From positions 1 through 64,000 of the forward strand of contig JAFSPS010000002.1 of assembly GCA_017451385.1 (NCBI GenBank): DNA of 64,000 bases. Direction: 5' to 3'. The stretch is from Bacteroidales bacterium. GTDB taxonomy: Bacteria; Bacteroidota; Bacteroidia; Bacteroidales; P3. The translations under genes and the position numbers were made by a program. Each line of letters starts with the position of its first letter. Within the stretch, counting starts at the first letter, position 1. A model generated the notes under the pieces. It made no database searches. It was not told the origin of the DNA and saw nothing but the letters and a program-made list of their open reading frames with translations. Positions 34,294 to 48,368 of the stretch are shown piece after piece.

Positions 34294-34328
34294 AAACTTT
34301 TTAACTAACCCTATTAAAATTTAATTCA

Positions 34329-34772
34329 ATGGCAAAAGAAGTTGCAGGATTGATTAAATTGCAAATCAAAGGCGCTGCCGCTAACCCCGCTCCTCCTGTA
34401 GGACCCGCTCTGGGTGCCAAGGGTGTGAACATCATGGAGTTCTGCAAGCAGTTCAACGCCCGTACTCAGGATATGGCTGGCAAGGTTGTGCCTGTCATTA
34501 TCACTGTTTACACCGACAAGTCCTTTGACTTTGTGATTAAGACTCCTCCTGTCGCTGTCCAGCTGAAGGAAATGTCCAAGGCGCAGAAGGGCTCCAGCGA
34601 GCCTAACCGCGTCAAAGTGGCTTCGGTCACTTGGGAGCAGGTCCGTCAGATTGCTGAAGCCAAAATGCCCGACCTCAACTGCTTCACTATCGAATCAGCT
34701 ATGAGCATGGTCGCCGGTACGGCTCGCAGCATGGGTATCACTGTTACGGGTGAGAATCCGCTGGCCAAATAA
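34329..34772 (+). CDS. rplK: 50S ribosomal protein L11
   Basis: L11 binds 23S rRNA at the GTPase-associated centre. The 147-residue protein shows [23 protein letters not shown] (split over the proline-rich N-terminal domain), [10 protein letters not shown], and the RNA-binding C-terminal domain with [19 protein letters not shown] and GTARSMGI. The length is near that of other L11 proteins. It is followed by rplA after 88 bp. Confidence 0.98.
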   Translation: MAKEVAGLIKLQIKGAAANPAPPVGPALGAKGVNIMEFCKQFNARTQDMAGKVVPVIITVYTDKSFDFVIKTPPVAVQLKEMSKAQKGSSEPNRVKVASVTWEQVRQIAEAKMPDLNCFTIESAMSMVAGTARSMGITVTGENPLAK

Positions 34773-34860
34773 TAGGAGAAACAACGAAAAAAAGAAAACA
34801 ATCATTTGTCTAACGTGGTAGCGCCTTAACAAAGCGCGGTGACCACAAAAGTTTTTCAAC

Positions 34861-35556
34861 ATGGCAAAATTAACGAAAAAACAGAAAGAAGCTTTAGCCA
34901 AGTTTGACAAAAACAAAGTCTATTCCCTCGAGGAGGCTGTGCAGGTGGTGAAGGATATCACCTACACCAAGTTTGACGCTTCTGTCGATATCGACGTGCG
35001 TCTCGGCGTGGACCCCCGCAAGGCCAACCAGATGGTGCGCGGTAGCGTGACGCTGCCTCACGGCACTGGCAAGACCGTGCGCGTCCTCGTGCTCTGCACC
35101 CCCGACAAGGAGGAAGAGGCTAAGGCTGCCGGAGCCGATTATTATGGCCTTGATGAGTACATCACCAAGATAAAAGGCGGTTGGACGGACGTTGATGTTA
35201 TTATTACCATGCCCAGCGTGATGCCTAAGGTTGGCGCCCTCGGCCGTATCCTCGGTCCCCGTGGTCTTATGCCTAACCCCAAGACTGGCACTGTTACGAT
35301 GGAAGTTGGCAAAGCCGTTCAGGAAGCCAAGGCTGGTAAAATCGACTTCAAGGTCGATAAGTTCGGTATCATCCATACCGCCGTCGCCAAGGTCTCCTTT
35401 GAGCCCCAGAAGATAGTTGACAACGCCCGCGAGGTGTTGCAGGCTATCATCAAGCTCAAACCCTCTGCCGCCAAAGGCACTTACGTCAAGAGCATCGCTA
35501 TCTCTTCGACCATGAGCCCCGGCGTCAAGGTTGACACTAAGGCAGCCTCCTTGTAA
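34861..35556 (+). CDS. rplA: 50S ribosomal protein L1
   Basis: L1 forms the mobile stalk near the ribosomal E site. The 231-residue protein has [20 protein letters not shown] (split), [29 protein letters not shown] and GTVT, the L1 signature. It probably also regulates its own operon by binding the rplK leader, as in other bacteria. Confidence 0.98.
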   Translation: MAKLTKKQKEALAKFDKNKVYSLEEAVQVVKDITYTKFDASVDIDVRLGVDPRKANQMVRGSVTLPHGTGKTVRVLVLCTPDKEEEAKAAGADYYGLDEYITKIKGGWTDVDVIITMPSVMPKVGALGRILGPRGLMPNPKTGTVTMEVGKAVQEAKAGKIDFKVDKFGIIHTAVAKVSFEPQKIVDNAREVLQAIIKLKPSAAKGTYVKSIAISSTMSPGVKVDTKAASL

Positions 35557-35701
35557 CTAAAATCACACTAAAGCAATCAAGATTTAGGCCTTCCTTTTGC
35601 TGTACCGCTTGTCTGTCAGCTATGTAACGAGATATCGCTCGCAAGTGTGGCGGCAGCGTCAGAAAGGTGGCCGGACGAATCTGAAAATCTAAAAAGTCAT
35701 T
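35557..35701 (+). promoter_or_regulatory. Possible L10 leader between rplA and rplJ
   Basis: The 145-nt spacer holds segments able to pair at a distance: GGCC followed by CCTTTT near 35588-35600, and AAAGG followed by GGCC near 35663-35675, with several GC-rich hairpins between. In other bacteria L10-L7/L12 binds a leader here to repress rplJL. This is a suggestion from position and gross complementarity. Confidence 0.35.
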
Positions 35702-36232
35702 ATGAGAAAAGAACTTAAAGACCAGCATATCGAAGCCTTGAGCGAGGAGCTGAAGGGTTATGCCCATCTCTATATCGCTGACATCGGAGGTTTGAACTCG
35801 GTCCAGACCAGCAAGCTCCGTGCACTCGCTTTCCGCAGAGAGGTGAAGATTGAAGTCGTTAAAAACACTCTTCTCATTAAGGCCTTGGAGAAGTTGGACG
35901 TTGATTATTCGCCCCTCTTCCCGGTAATCAAGGGAGAGACGGCTATCATGCTCTCTCAGACCAACAATGCACCTGCTAAGCTGATTAAGGACTTCCGCGC
36001 ATCGGACAAGAACCTCCAGAAACCTGTTCTGAAGGGTGCCTATGTCGAGGAAAGCTTCTATATCGGTGCTGAACATCTTGATGCTCTTGTCAACATCAAG
36101 TCCAAGAACGAGCTTATTGCCGATGTCATGGCTGCCCTTATGGCTCCTATGCACAACGTCATCTCGCAGGCTCAGTCGGGTGCCAACAACATTACCGGTA
36201 TTCTCAAGACCCTCGAGGAGAGAAACGCATAA
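35702..36232 (+). CDS. rplJ: 50S ribosomal protein L10
   Basis: L10 anchors the L7/L12 dimers to the ribosome. The 176-residue protein begins MRKELKDQHIEALSEELK and has the helical N-terminal domain (LRALAFRREVKIEVVKNTLL), GETAIMLS, and a C-terminal helix that binds L7/L12 (ELIADVMAALMAPMHNVIS). It is followed by rplL after 132 bp. Confidence 0.97.
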   Translation: MRKELKDQHIEALSEELKGYAHLYIADIGGLNSVQTSKLRALAFRREVKIEVVKNTLLIKALEKLDVDYSPLFPVIKGETAIMLSQTNNAPAKLIKDFRASDKNLQKPVLKGAYVEESFYIGAEHLDALVNIKSKNELIADVMAALMAPMHNVISQAQSGANNITGILKTLEERNA

Positions 36233-36364
36233 CCAAACTGTTTATGCTTCGGGAGCGGCTTATCCCATCCAAACAAAATGAGCCAAAAAAACAATTCATT
36301 CCGGTATTCACTGAATGAAAGTGATACCTAAAAAAAAGTAAAACAACTAAAAAACATAAAAATC

Positions 36365-36748
36365 ATGGCAGATATCAAAGCTATAGCTGAAGAGTTAGTC
36401 AACCTGACTGTTAAAGAAGTAAAAGAACTTACCGACCTCCTGAAAGAGGAATACGGCATTGAGCCCGCTGCTGCTGCTGTTGCAGTTGCTGCTCCTGCTG
36501 CTGGTGCCGCTGGCGCTGCCGCTGAGGAGAAGACCTCTTTCGACGTTATCCTGAAGGGCGTTGGTGATGCTACCAAGAAGCTCGCCGTCGTAAAGGCTGT
36601 TAAGGACATGGCTGGTCTTGGCCTCAAGGAGTCCAAAGAGCTCGTTGACAACGCTCCTAAGCCCGTTAAGGAAGGCGTTTCCAAGGATGAGGCTGAAGCT
36701 CTGAAGAAAGCCCTCGAGGAGGCTGGTGCCGACGTTGAGGTTAAATAA
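36365..36748 (+). CDS. rplL: 50S ribosomal protein L7/L12
   Basis: The stalk protein that recruits translation factors. The 127-residue protein has an N-terminal dimerisation domain ([18 protein letters not shown]), an Ala/Val-rich hinge (about 36-55) and the C-terminal factor-binding domain ([38 protein letters not shown]). The sequence is typical. Confidence 0.98.
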   Translation: MADIKAIAEELVNLTVKEVKELTDLLKEEYGIEPAAAAVAVAAPAAGAAGAAAEEKTSFDVILKGVGDATKKLAVVKAVKDMAGLGLKESKELVDNAPKPVKEGVSKDEAEALKKALEEAGADVEVK

Positions 36749-36768
36749 CTTCTTTTGAGATTGTCTTT

Positions 36769-36813
36769 CAAGGAATATGGCCTCCGACCACACGTCGGAG
36801 TGCCTATTCCTTG
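36769..36813 (+). terminator. Attenuator-like hairpin between rplL and rpoB
   Basis: A long stem-loop: CAAGGAATA/TATTCCTTG at the base, GGC/GCC above it, then CCGAC/GTCGG around a small loop. A partial terminator between rplL and rpoB is known in E. coli, where it lowers rpoBC expression relative to the ribosomal proteins; the same role here is inferred. Confidence 0.6.
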
Positions 36814-36918
36814 TTGTAATGACTTTTTCAACCTACCCTCCTACGTCTGACTGCGAGCCGTCCAGCTCGCTCTCATGATGACCCTCTTTTAGCAAGTTCT
36901 TTACAGATATCGTATGTA

Positions 36919-39900
36919 TTGTCTTTAAATTCAAGTCCCTTGGCAAAAAATCAACCTACAGTGGTAAATTTTGCGTCTGTTCGCAAATTTGATTACCCCG
37001 ACTTCTTAGACATTCAGTTGAAGTCTTTCCAAGAATTTTTCCAGATAGAGACCAATCCCGACGACCGTCTCAACGAAGGCCTCTACAAAGTTTTTAAGGA
37101 GAATTTCCCCATCAGTGATTCTCGTAATAACTACACGCTGGAGTTCTTGGATTATTTTATTGACCCTCCTAAATATACCATCGAGGAGTGCATCGCGCGT
37201 GGCCTTACCTACAGCGTGCCTCTCAAAGCCAAACTGCGTCTCTCGTGTTCAGACCCCGAAAATGCAGATTTCGAGGCTATCGAGCAGCCTGTTTACCTTG
37301 GCCCCATCCCGTACATGACTCCCAAGGGCACTTTTGTTATCAACGGCGCCGAGCGTGTTGTGGTCTCTCAGCTGCACCGCTCACCGGGCGTGTTTTTCAA
37401 CACGCAGTTCCATTCCAACGGCACTCAGCTGTATTCTGCCCGCATCATCCCCTTGCGCGGCTCATGGATGGAGTTCGCTACGGATATCAACAACGTCATG
37501 TATGCCTATATCGACCGCAAGAAGAAAATCCCTGTAACTACTCTCTTGCGTGCCATAGGCTATGAGTCCGACAAAGATATACTCTCCCTCTTCGGCCTTG
37601 TCGAGGAGATACAGCTCAACGAATCCAACAAGGACAAACTTGTGGGCAAGACGCTCGGTGCCACCGTCGTCAAGCATGTCCGCGAGGAATGGCCCTCGGA
37701 GGATGGTATGGGCGACATTATCTACCTCGACCGCAACTATCCTATCGTCCCTGTGGGTCAGGAACTCTCCGAGAAGGATGTTGAACAGCTTATTAGTCTC
37801 AAGAACGAGGGTGAGATTGATGTAGAATCTATCATCGTGAAAGTCGAAAACCGCGAGGGCATCGACTATTCGGTTATATATAATACCCTTAAAAAGGATA
37901 CTACCTACAACACTATCGATGCTGCCGGTTATATCTATCGCGCCTTGCGCAATGCTGAGGCTGCCGATGAGGAAACGGCCCTCAAGACTATCGATAGCCT
38001 TTTCTTCAGCGACAAGCGCTACGACCTCGGCGAGGTGGGCCGCTATCGTATCAACACCAAGCTCGGCCTCAACGAGCCTGACGATGTGCGCACACTTACC
38101 AAAGAGGATATACGTTCCATCATCAAGTATCTCATCGAACTTATCAACCAGAAGGCGGAGCTCGACGATATAGACCACCTTAGCAACCGTCGTGTCCGCA
38201 CGGTTGGCGAGCAGCTGGCTTCGCAGTTCAGTGTTGGCCTCTCGCGTATGGCCCGCACCATCAAGGAGCGTATGAATGTGCGCGACAACGAGTCCTATTC
38301 GCCTACCGACCTTGTCAACGCCAAGACCCTTTCGTCGGTCATCAACTCCTTCTTCGGAACCAACCAGTTGTCGCAGTTCATGGACCAGACCAACCCCTTG
38401 GCAGAGGTTACGCATAAGCGTCGTATTTCGGCTCTCGGTCCTGGAGGTCTTACCCGTGAGCGTGCCGGTTTCGAGGTCCGCGACGTGCACTACACTCACT
38501 ACGGCCGCCTCTGTACCATCGAGACCCCAGAAGGTCCTAACATCGGCCTTATCTCCTCTCTCTGCGTCTATGCTAAGATTAACAACCTCGGCTTTATCGA
38601 GACGCCTTATCAGCGCGTGGTCGATGGCCGTGTGATGATAGAGGAGGAGCCTGTATATTATACTGCTGAGAACGAGGAGAACAAGACTGTGGCTCAGGCC
38701 ACTACCAAGCAGGATGAGACGGGACGCATCGTCGAGTCGCGTGTCAAGGCACGTCGTCAGGCAGATTTCCCCATCGTGTCGCCCGAAGAGGTGGACCTCA
38801 TTGATATTGCTTCTAACCAGATTGCTTCTATCGCTGCATCGCTCATCCCGTTCCTCGAACATGACGACGCCAACCGCGCCCTCATGGGTTCTAACATGAT
38901 GCGTCAGGCTGTCCCGCTGCTCAACCCCGAGATTCCTATCGTGGGTACGGGTATCGAGCAGGCTGTCGCTGAGGACTCCCGCGTGCTGCTCAACGCTCAG
39001 GCCGACGGCGTGGTGGAATATGTAGATTCTACCCGCATCGTTGTGCGCCACTCGCGTACCGAGAAGGAACGCCTCGTCAGCTTCGACGATGATGTGAAGG
39101 AGTATGTCCTCACCAAATATCAGCGTACCAACCATAGCACGTCCATCAATCTGCGTCCCATCGTCAAGAAGGGCGACAAGGTCAAGAAGGGACAGGTGCT
39201 CTGCGAAGGCTTCGCCACGCAGAATGGTGAGCTCGCCCTCGGTCGCAACCTGAAGGTGGCTTTCATGCCTTGGAAGGGTTACAATTTCGAGGATGCCGTG
39301 GTTATCTCCGAGCGCGTGGTGCGCGAGGATATCTTCACCTCTGTTCATATCGAGGAGTATTCGCTCGAGGTGCGCGAGACCAAGCGCGGCCCCGAAGAGC
39401 TCACGCGCGATATACCCAATGTCAGCAACGATGCCACTAAGGACCTTGACGAGAACGGTATTATCCGCATCGGCGCCGAGGTAAAAGAGGGCGACATCCT
39501 CATTGGCAAAATAACGCCTAAAGGCGAGTCAGACCCCACTCCCGAGGAGAAGTTGCTGCGCGCCATTTTCGGCGACAAGGCTGGCGATGTCAAGGACGCC
39601 TCGCTCAAAGTGCCTCCCTCAATCCGTGGCGTGGTCATCGACAAGCGACTCTTCTCCCGTATCGTCCGCGACCGCGGTTCGCGTCAGCGCGAGAAAGATG
39701 TGCTCGCTCAACCCGAGGAGCAGTTCAGAAAAGATGTTGACGACCTCAAGGACAAACTGGTGGACCGCCTGCTCGTCATCCTTGGCGGACGTACATCCAA
39801 TGGTGTCTATACCAACCATAAAGAGGAACTTATCCCCAAGAAGGTCAAGTTTGCTGCCAAGACGCTGCGCTCTATTGACTATACCGAGGTCAACCCCAAC

Positions 39901-40764
39901 AAGTGGACCACGGACAAGGAGACCAACCAGCTCATCAAAGACCTTCTGAACAACTATAATATCAAGCTGCGCGAGCTCAACGCTCGTTTCCAGCGCATCA
40001 AGTTTGCCCTTACCACGGGCGATGACCTCCCCTCCGGCATTGTGCAGATGGCCAAGGTATGCATCGCCATGAAGCGTAAACTCCGCGTGGGCGACAAGAT
40101 GGCAGGCCGACATGGCAACAAGGGTATCGTCTCCAAGATTGTACGTGCCGAGGATATGCCTTTCCTCGCCGACGGCACACCTGTTGATATCGTCCTCAAC
40201 CCTCTGGGCGTGCCTTCGCGTATGAACCTCGGTCAGATTTACGAGACCGTTCTCGGTTGGGCAGGTCACGAGCTGGGTCTGCGCTTCAAGACTCCCATCT
40301 TCGACGGTGCCACCCTCGAAGACATCAACGGCTATATGCGTCAGGCTGGTCTGCCTGAGAACGGCCGCACCTACCTGTATGATGGCGAGACGGGCGAGCG
40401 CTTCGACCAGCCGGCTACTGTGGGATATATCTATATGTTGAAACTCCACCACATGATTGACGATAAGATGCATGCCCGCTCTATCGGTCCTTACTCCCTC
40501 ATCACCCAGCAGCCCCTTGGCGGTAAAGCCAACTTCGGCGGTCAGCGTTTCGGTGAGATGGAGGTCTGGGCTCTTGAGGCGTTCGGTGCATCGCACGTCC
40601 TCCAAGAGGTGCTTACCGTCAAGAGCGACGATGTCATGGGCCGTGCCAAGGCTTACGAAGCTATTGTCAAGGGCGACAATATGCCTACGCCGGGCCTCCC
40701 AGAGTCATTCAACGTTATCGTCCACGAACTCCGCGGACTCGGTCTCGAAATCACGTTCGATTGA
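36919..40764 (+). CDS. rpoB: RNA polymerase beta subunit
   Basis: The 1281-residue beta subunit has all conserved regions, including the rifampicin pocket ([31 protein letters not shown]), [10 protein letters not shown], the GRKGxK-type region near [10 protein letters not shown] with HGNKGIVSK, and the C-terminal [22 protein letters not shown]. No ATG lies near the N-terminus. The start is TTG at 36919 or TTG at 36940; the latter gives [16 protein letters not shown], closer in length to Bacteroides RpoB. The gene is followed by rpoC after 47 bp. Confidence 0.98.
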   Translation: MSLNSSPLAKNQPTVVNFASVRKFDYPDFLDIQLKSFQEFFQIETNPDDRLNEGLYKVFKENFPISDSRNNYTLEFLDYFIDPPKYTIEECIARGLTYSVPLKAKLRLSCSDPENADFEAIEQPVYLGPIPYMTPKGTFVINGAERVVVSQLHRSPGVFFNTQFHSNGTQLYSARIIPLRGSWMEFATDINNVMYAYIDRKKKIPVTTLLRAIGYESDKDILSLFGLVEEIQLNESNKDKLVGKTLGATVVKHVREEWPSEDGMGDIIYLDRNYPIVPVGQELSEKDVEQLISLKNEGEIDVESIIVKVENREGIDYSVIYNTLKKDTTYNTIDAAGYIYRALRNAEAADEETALKTIDSLFFSDKRYDLGEVGRYRINTKLGLNEPDDVRTLTKEDIRSIIKYLIELINQKAELDDIDHLSNRRVRTVGEQLASQFSVGLSRMARTIKERMNVRDNESYSPTDLVNAKTLSSVINSFFGTNQLSQFMDQTNPLAEVTHKRRISALGPGGLTRERAGFEVRDVHYTHYGRLCTIETPEGPNIGLISSLCVYAKINNLGFIETPYQRVVDGRVMIEEEPVYYTAENEENKTVAQATTKQDETGRIVESRVKARRQADFPIVSPEEVDLIDIASNQIASIAASLIPFLEHDDANRALMGSNMMRQAVPLLNPEIPIVGTGIEQAVAEDSRVLLNAQADGVVEYVDSTRIVVRHSRTEKERLVSFDDDVKEYVLTKYQRTNHSTSINLRPIVKKGDKVKKGQVLCEGFATQNGELALGRNLKVAFMPWKGYNFEDAVVISERVVREDIFTSVHIEEYSLEVRETKRGPEELTRDIPNVSNDATKDLDENGIIRIGAEVKEGDILIGKITPKGESDPTPEEKLLRAIFGDKAGDVKDASLKVPPSIRGVVIDKRLFSRIVRDRGSRQREKDVLAQPEEQFRKDVDDLKDKLVDRLLVILGGRTSNGVYTNHKEELIPKKVKFAAKTLRSIDYTEVNPNKWTTDKETNQLIKDLLNNYNIKLRELNARFQRIKFALTTGDDLPSGIVQMAKVCIAMKRKLRVGDKMAGRHGNKGIVSKIVRAEDMPFLADGTPVDIVLNPLGVPSRMNLGQIYETVLGWAGHELGLRFKTPIFDGATLEDINGYMRQAGLPENGRTYLYDGETGERFDQPATVGYIYMLKLHHMIDDKMHARSIGPYSLITQQPLGGKANFGGQRFGEMEVWALEAFGASHVLQEVLTVKSDDVMGRAKAYEAIVKGDNMPTPGLPESFNVIVHELRGLGLEITFD

Positions 40765-40811
40765 TTCTTTCATGACCATTTGGTAGTTTCATCCTTTTAA
40801 TCTGAGAGAAA

Positions 40812-45302
<4,491 letters not shown>

Positions 45303-45319
45303 CTAATCAGTGTATCTCC

Positions 45320-45360
45320 AAGAGGCTTCCCTGCTCCAAAAGGGCAAGGAAGCCTCTTTT
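45320..45360 (+). terminator. Intrinsic terminator after rpoC
   Basis: AAGAGGCTTCC (45320-45330) and GGAAGCCTCTT (45348-45358) form a perfect 11-bp stem followed by T residues, 17 bp after the rpoC stop. Confidence 0.9.
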
Positions 45361-45697
45361 AGTAAAACGTTGTATAGGAACGAAGTCAGCCCTTTTGCAG
45401 TCCGAAGCACAATCTATGTATCATCATATCAAATTATTCTCGTTCTTACTCCGTCGTTAACAAGCATCCTCGTTATCAGTAAGTGAGCCATTTGAAAAAG
45501 ATGATTACGATTGTGGAATATAGCACGAAAAAGTGCAATGCAAATATATTTATGATTGGTTATAAGGACTTCTAAAAAAGGCGTTAGGGATTACAGGTAG
45601 ATAGTGAATAGCAGATAATCAGACCGCCGAAGCCTTAGTGGCATATAACCCCTTTTTATAGAAACTATATTAACGATAAACCATTAAGTAAAATAAT
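45361..45697. other. 337-bp spacer between rpoC terminator and the DUF3467 gene
   Basis: No credible gene or tRNA is visible in this AT-rich stretch. It must contain the promoter of the DUF3467 gene, but I find no convincing TTTG/TAnnTTTG pair. Confidence 0.5.
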
Positions 45698-46021
45698 ATG
45701 GAAACCAAAGAGAACAACAAGAAAAACCTAAACATTGACATCGCTTCCGATGTGGCGCAAGGCGTATATAGCAATCTTGCCATCATCTCTCATTCTCCCA
45801 GCGAGATGGTGCTTGACTTTGCTCAGATGCTGCCTGGCACACCTAATGCCAATGTGCGTAGCCGTATCATCATGGCGCCCAACCACGCCAAACGTCTTCT
45901 CGCTGCTCTGCGCGACAATATAGATAAATACGAGGAGCAGTTCGGCACCATCATTGACCCTGCCCAGCAGGGCACCACAGCCGAGTTCCCGTACGACATG
46001 AACCTCGTTGGCAAAGCATAA
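45698..46021 (+). CDS. DUF3467-family protein
   Basis: The 107-residue cytoplasmic protein matches DUF3467: IASDVAQGVYSNLAIISHSPSEMVLDFAQMLPG (split) followed by RIIMAPNHAKRLLAALRDNI and a short C-terminal tail. The family is common in Bacteroidota and often lies just after rpoC, as here. The fold resembles an immunoglobulin-like/CU-type domain in related proteins, but its function is unknown. It has its own spacer and so probably its own promoter. Confidence 0.88.
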   Translation: METKENNKKNLNIDIASDVAQGVYSNLAIISHSPSEMVLDFAQMLPGTPNANVRSRIIMAPNHAKRLLAALRDNIDKYEEQFGTIIDPAQQGTTAEFPYDMNLVGKA

Positions 46022-46108
46022 TACCATGCTTTAGAGCAGTAGGGAAGGCTATCTTAATGGTCGTGTCTCATTATATGCTGCTCTCTCTATTGTCCAGCAT
46101 AGGCAGAC

Positions 46109-46157
46109 ATACAAGTAGCGCGCTTCGTCACATAAGAGCGGAGCGCGCTGCTTGTAT
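46109..46157. terminator. Long hairpin between convergent genes
   Basis: ATACAAGTAGCGCGCT (46109-46124) and AGCGCGCTGCTTGTAT (46142-46157) form a 16-bp stem with one G-T pair and a 17-nt loop. It lies between convergent genes and could end transcription from both sides or protect 3' ends. No U-run is present. Confidence 0.55.
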
Positions 46158-46193
46158 CCTGTAAGGCTAAGCGCAGGCAATATCGCCAGCGGC

Positions 46194-47273
46194 TTATTTG
46201 GTCAGTTTGTCGTAGTAGGTGTCATCTACGGCTTCAAGCCATTCGTTGCTTTGTGGCCCCGAGGTGGCAATGTGTGCCGTCAGATGCTGGAACCAGCTGT
46301 CGTGTTGTGCGCCATGCCAGTGTTTCACACCTTCGGGAATGTCTATCACCATGCCCGGGTATAGTTCTACGGCTTCCTTGCCCCATTCTTGATACCATCC
46401 TCTGCCGCTGACGCAGATGAGTACTTGGCGTGCGCCGTGGTGTATGTGCCAGTTGTTGCGGCATCGAGGCTCAAAGGTCACGTTGACGAGTGGTAGCGAG
46501 GTTGTCTCGCCTGCCGTAAGGTTGGCGGGCTGAATGGGTGCCACATGGCTGTTGCCTATAAAATATTGAGCATAGCCTGTGTTGGGCGTGCCTTTGGGCC
46601 ATGCGCCGGCGTTGGCATCGGCGGCGCAGTCGGACTGCGAGAGTCCCTGCTGGCTCAGATATTGGCAGAGAGCCTCCACGGTCTCGCTGCTGTTGCCCAT
46701 ATTGACGGCGCCTGCCTTGTGGGCTTCCAGCTGCGGCTGTACGCCTTTGAGGGCGGAGAGAGCCGCTACGGTCACCAGCTCACGGTCGGCAGGTGTGAGG
46801 GTCGTCCCAGCAAAGATGTCGCCAAAGAGGTGTGCTTTGAGATAGTAGTCCGCCTGAGGGCAGAAGTCGTAGTTGAAGGGGTGCCCCGTCAGGCGCGTCT
46901 GCGTAGTGGTGCCTTGCTTGAGAGCGTCGGCGGCATTATCCCACATTGAGGGCCGTTGCCATGCCGTTCCTTCTGGCGTCCTTTTGCCTGCTTTCTGTCT
47001 TTCTTGAATGACGCTGTTGAGAACACCGAGAGCGTTGAGCGCGCGTGGGAAGCCCGTGTAGGCGTAGAGATGAGAGAAAACCTCTTTGATTTCGTTGACC
47101 GTCAGGCCTGTCTCAAGGGCTTTGTCGATGGCTGGCGTAAGGCGTTGTATGTCGCCTTGTGCCTCAAGGCTGGCAAGGGTGCCGAGATGTTGCTGGCGTG
47201 GAGTGAGTGTTTGTGCCATAGTGAGTGACGAGATAAGGATTGAGGATAAAAGAATTATGATGTTCTTTCTCAT
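46194..47273 (-). CDS. Secreted carboxymuconolactone decarboxylase-like/cupin fusion protein
   Basis: The 359-residue protein has a signal peptide (ILISSLTMAQ), two carboxymuconolactone decarboxylase (CMD/AhpD-like) half-domains (about 40-110, with VNEIKEVFSHLYAYTGFPRALNAL; and about 150-215, with DRELVTVAALSALKGVQPQLEAH) and a C-terminal cupin (about 245-340) with the metal motif WHIHHGARQVLI and PEGVKHWHGA. The active-site Cys pairs of AhpD are absent. The cupin motif has Gln at the usual Glu position. The substrate is unknown. It precedes the DUF362 gene's 3' side on the same strand, so the two are likely one operon. Confidence 0.85.
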   Translation of the reverse strand: MRKNIIILLSSILISSLTMAQTLTPRQQHLGTLASLEAQGDIQRLTPAIDKALETGLTVNEIKEVFSHLYAYTGFPRALNALGVLNSVIQERQKAGKRTPEGTAWQRPSMWDNAADALKQGTTTQTRLTGHPFNYDFCPQADYYLKAHLFGDIFAGTTLTPADRELVTVAALSALKGVQPQLEAHKAGAVNMGNSSETVEALCQYLSQQGLSQSDCAADANAGAWPKGTPNTGYAQYFIGNSHVAPIQPANLTAGETTSLPLVNVTFEPRCRNNWHIHHGARQVLICVSGRGWYQEWGKEAVELYPGMVIDIPEGVKHWHGAQHDSWFQHLTAHIATSGPQSNEWLEAVDDTYYDKLTK

Positions 47274-47285
47274 CGTGGTGAACGC

Positions 47286-48278
47286 TTAGTCGATATTAAC
47301 CAGTTTGTAGTTGCGGCTGCCGAGGCCTATGTGCTCGCCCCATTCCATGATGTGCGTGCCATGCTGTTTCTCTATGCGGTCGAGCAGTGGTTTGGTGTTG
47401 TTGTGCTCGTCGTTGTGTATCTGCGATACTATGTCGTAGGCTGCTTGGTCGAGGGCTACGGGGTCCAGAGAGGCGATGATGCCGTAGTCGGCAATGAGGG
47501 GTTCCTGCGGGTTGGCGTTGCAGTCGCAGTCAATGCTCATCTTGTTCATGACGGCTATATAGATAATCTTGTTGCCATTGTCGAAGTAGTTGTGCACGGC
47601 CTGTGCGGCAGCCGCCATACTCTCCACGAAGCCGTCTTGGTCGTCCACATGGTTCCAACATTCTTCGGGGTCGCTGGTGTAGCCTGCGCTGTGTATGTAG
47701 GCCTTGCCGTTGCGCGATGCCACGCCAATGGAGGCATTTTTCAGCACGCCGCCGAAGCCGCCCATCTGATGCCCTTTGTAGTGGGCGAGGTTAATCATGA
47801 AGTCGTAGTTGGCCATGTGAGTGCCTACGAGGTTGTATTTCAGATGTGTGGTGTCCTGTACGGGGATTTGCATGTCGCCTTCTTCGTCCATGATGTCAAC
47901 TTTGGCGATGTCCATGAAGCCGCGTTCCTTGATAGCTTTCCAATGGTCTTCGCTGTAGAAGCGGCTGCCGTGGTAGGCGGTGTTGCACTCCACGATGGTG
48001 CCTTGCACCTCGTCCACTAAGGGCTTGATGAAGTCGGGGCGCAGGTAGCCCGTCTTCTCACTCTCGCCCGTTGATATTTTCACTGCCACGCGTCCTTCTG
48101 CCTTGCGGCCAAGAGCTTGATAAATTTTCACCAGCGATTCGGGGGTGATGTCGCGCGTAACGTACACTACGGGAGCGTTCTCGTCAATGCTGACTTCTGT
48201 TGTGGCGTTCTGTTGCTTGTTGCCACAGGCGGCGAGCGTCATCAGTGCTGCTGCCATCAGTAAGAATGTCTTTTTCAT
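47286..48278 (-). CDS. DUF362-family lipoprotein
   Basis: The 330-residue protein has a lipoprotein signal peptide (LMTLAACG) and a DUF362 domain starting about residue 37 (VVYVTRDITPESLVKIYQALG) with VAVKISTGE, FMINLAHYKGHQMGGFGGVLKN and the conserved acidic and Cys residues DCDCNANPQEPLIADYGI (split). Full-length DUF362 proteins often carry ferredoxin domains; none is present here. The role is unknown. It lies 12 bp upstream of the CMD-cupin gene on the same strand. Confidence 0.88.
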   Translation of the reverse strand: MKKTFLLMAAALMTLAACGNKQQNATTEVSIDENAPVVYVTRDITPESLVKIYQALGRKAEGRVAVKISTGESEKTGYLRPDFIKPLVDEVQGTIVECNTAYHGSRFYSEDHWKAIKERGFMDIAKVDIMDEEGDMQIPVQDTTHLKYNLVGTHMANYDFMINLAHYKGHQMGGFGGVLKNASIGVASRNGKAYIHSAGYTSDPEECWNHVDDQDGFVESMAAAAQAVHNYFDNGNKIIYIAVMNKMSIDCDCNANPQEPLIADYGIIASLDPVALDQAAYDIVSQIHNDEHNNTKPLLDRIEKQHGTHIMEWGEHIGLGSRNYKLVNID

Positions 48279-48368
48279 TGTGTTTTATTTTTGTTTTTTT
48301 AGTTGAATGGATAAAGATGATTGCAAGTGATAAGGCAATCAACATATATGGCTGTGTATGTCATCCTT

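Noticed and set aside
37462-39348. 628-codon open frame antisense to rpoB
   Set aside because: Lies wholly inside rpoB, and its open state is a side effect of the sense gene's codon bias. No recognisable motifs.
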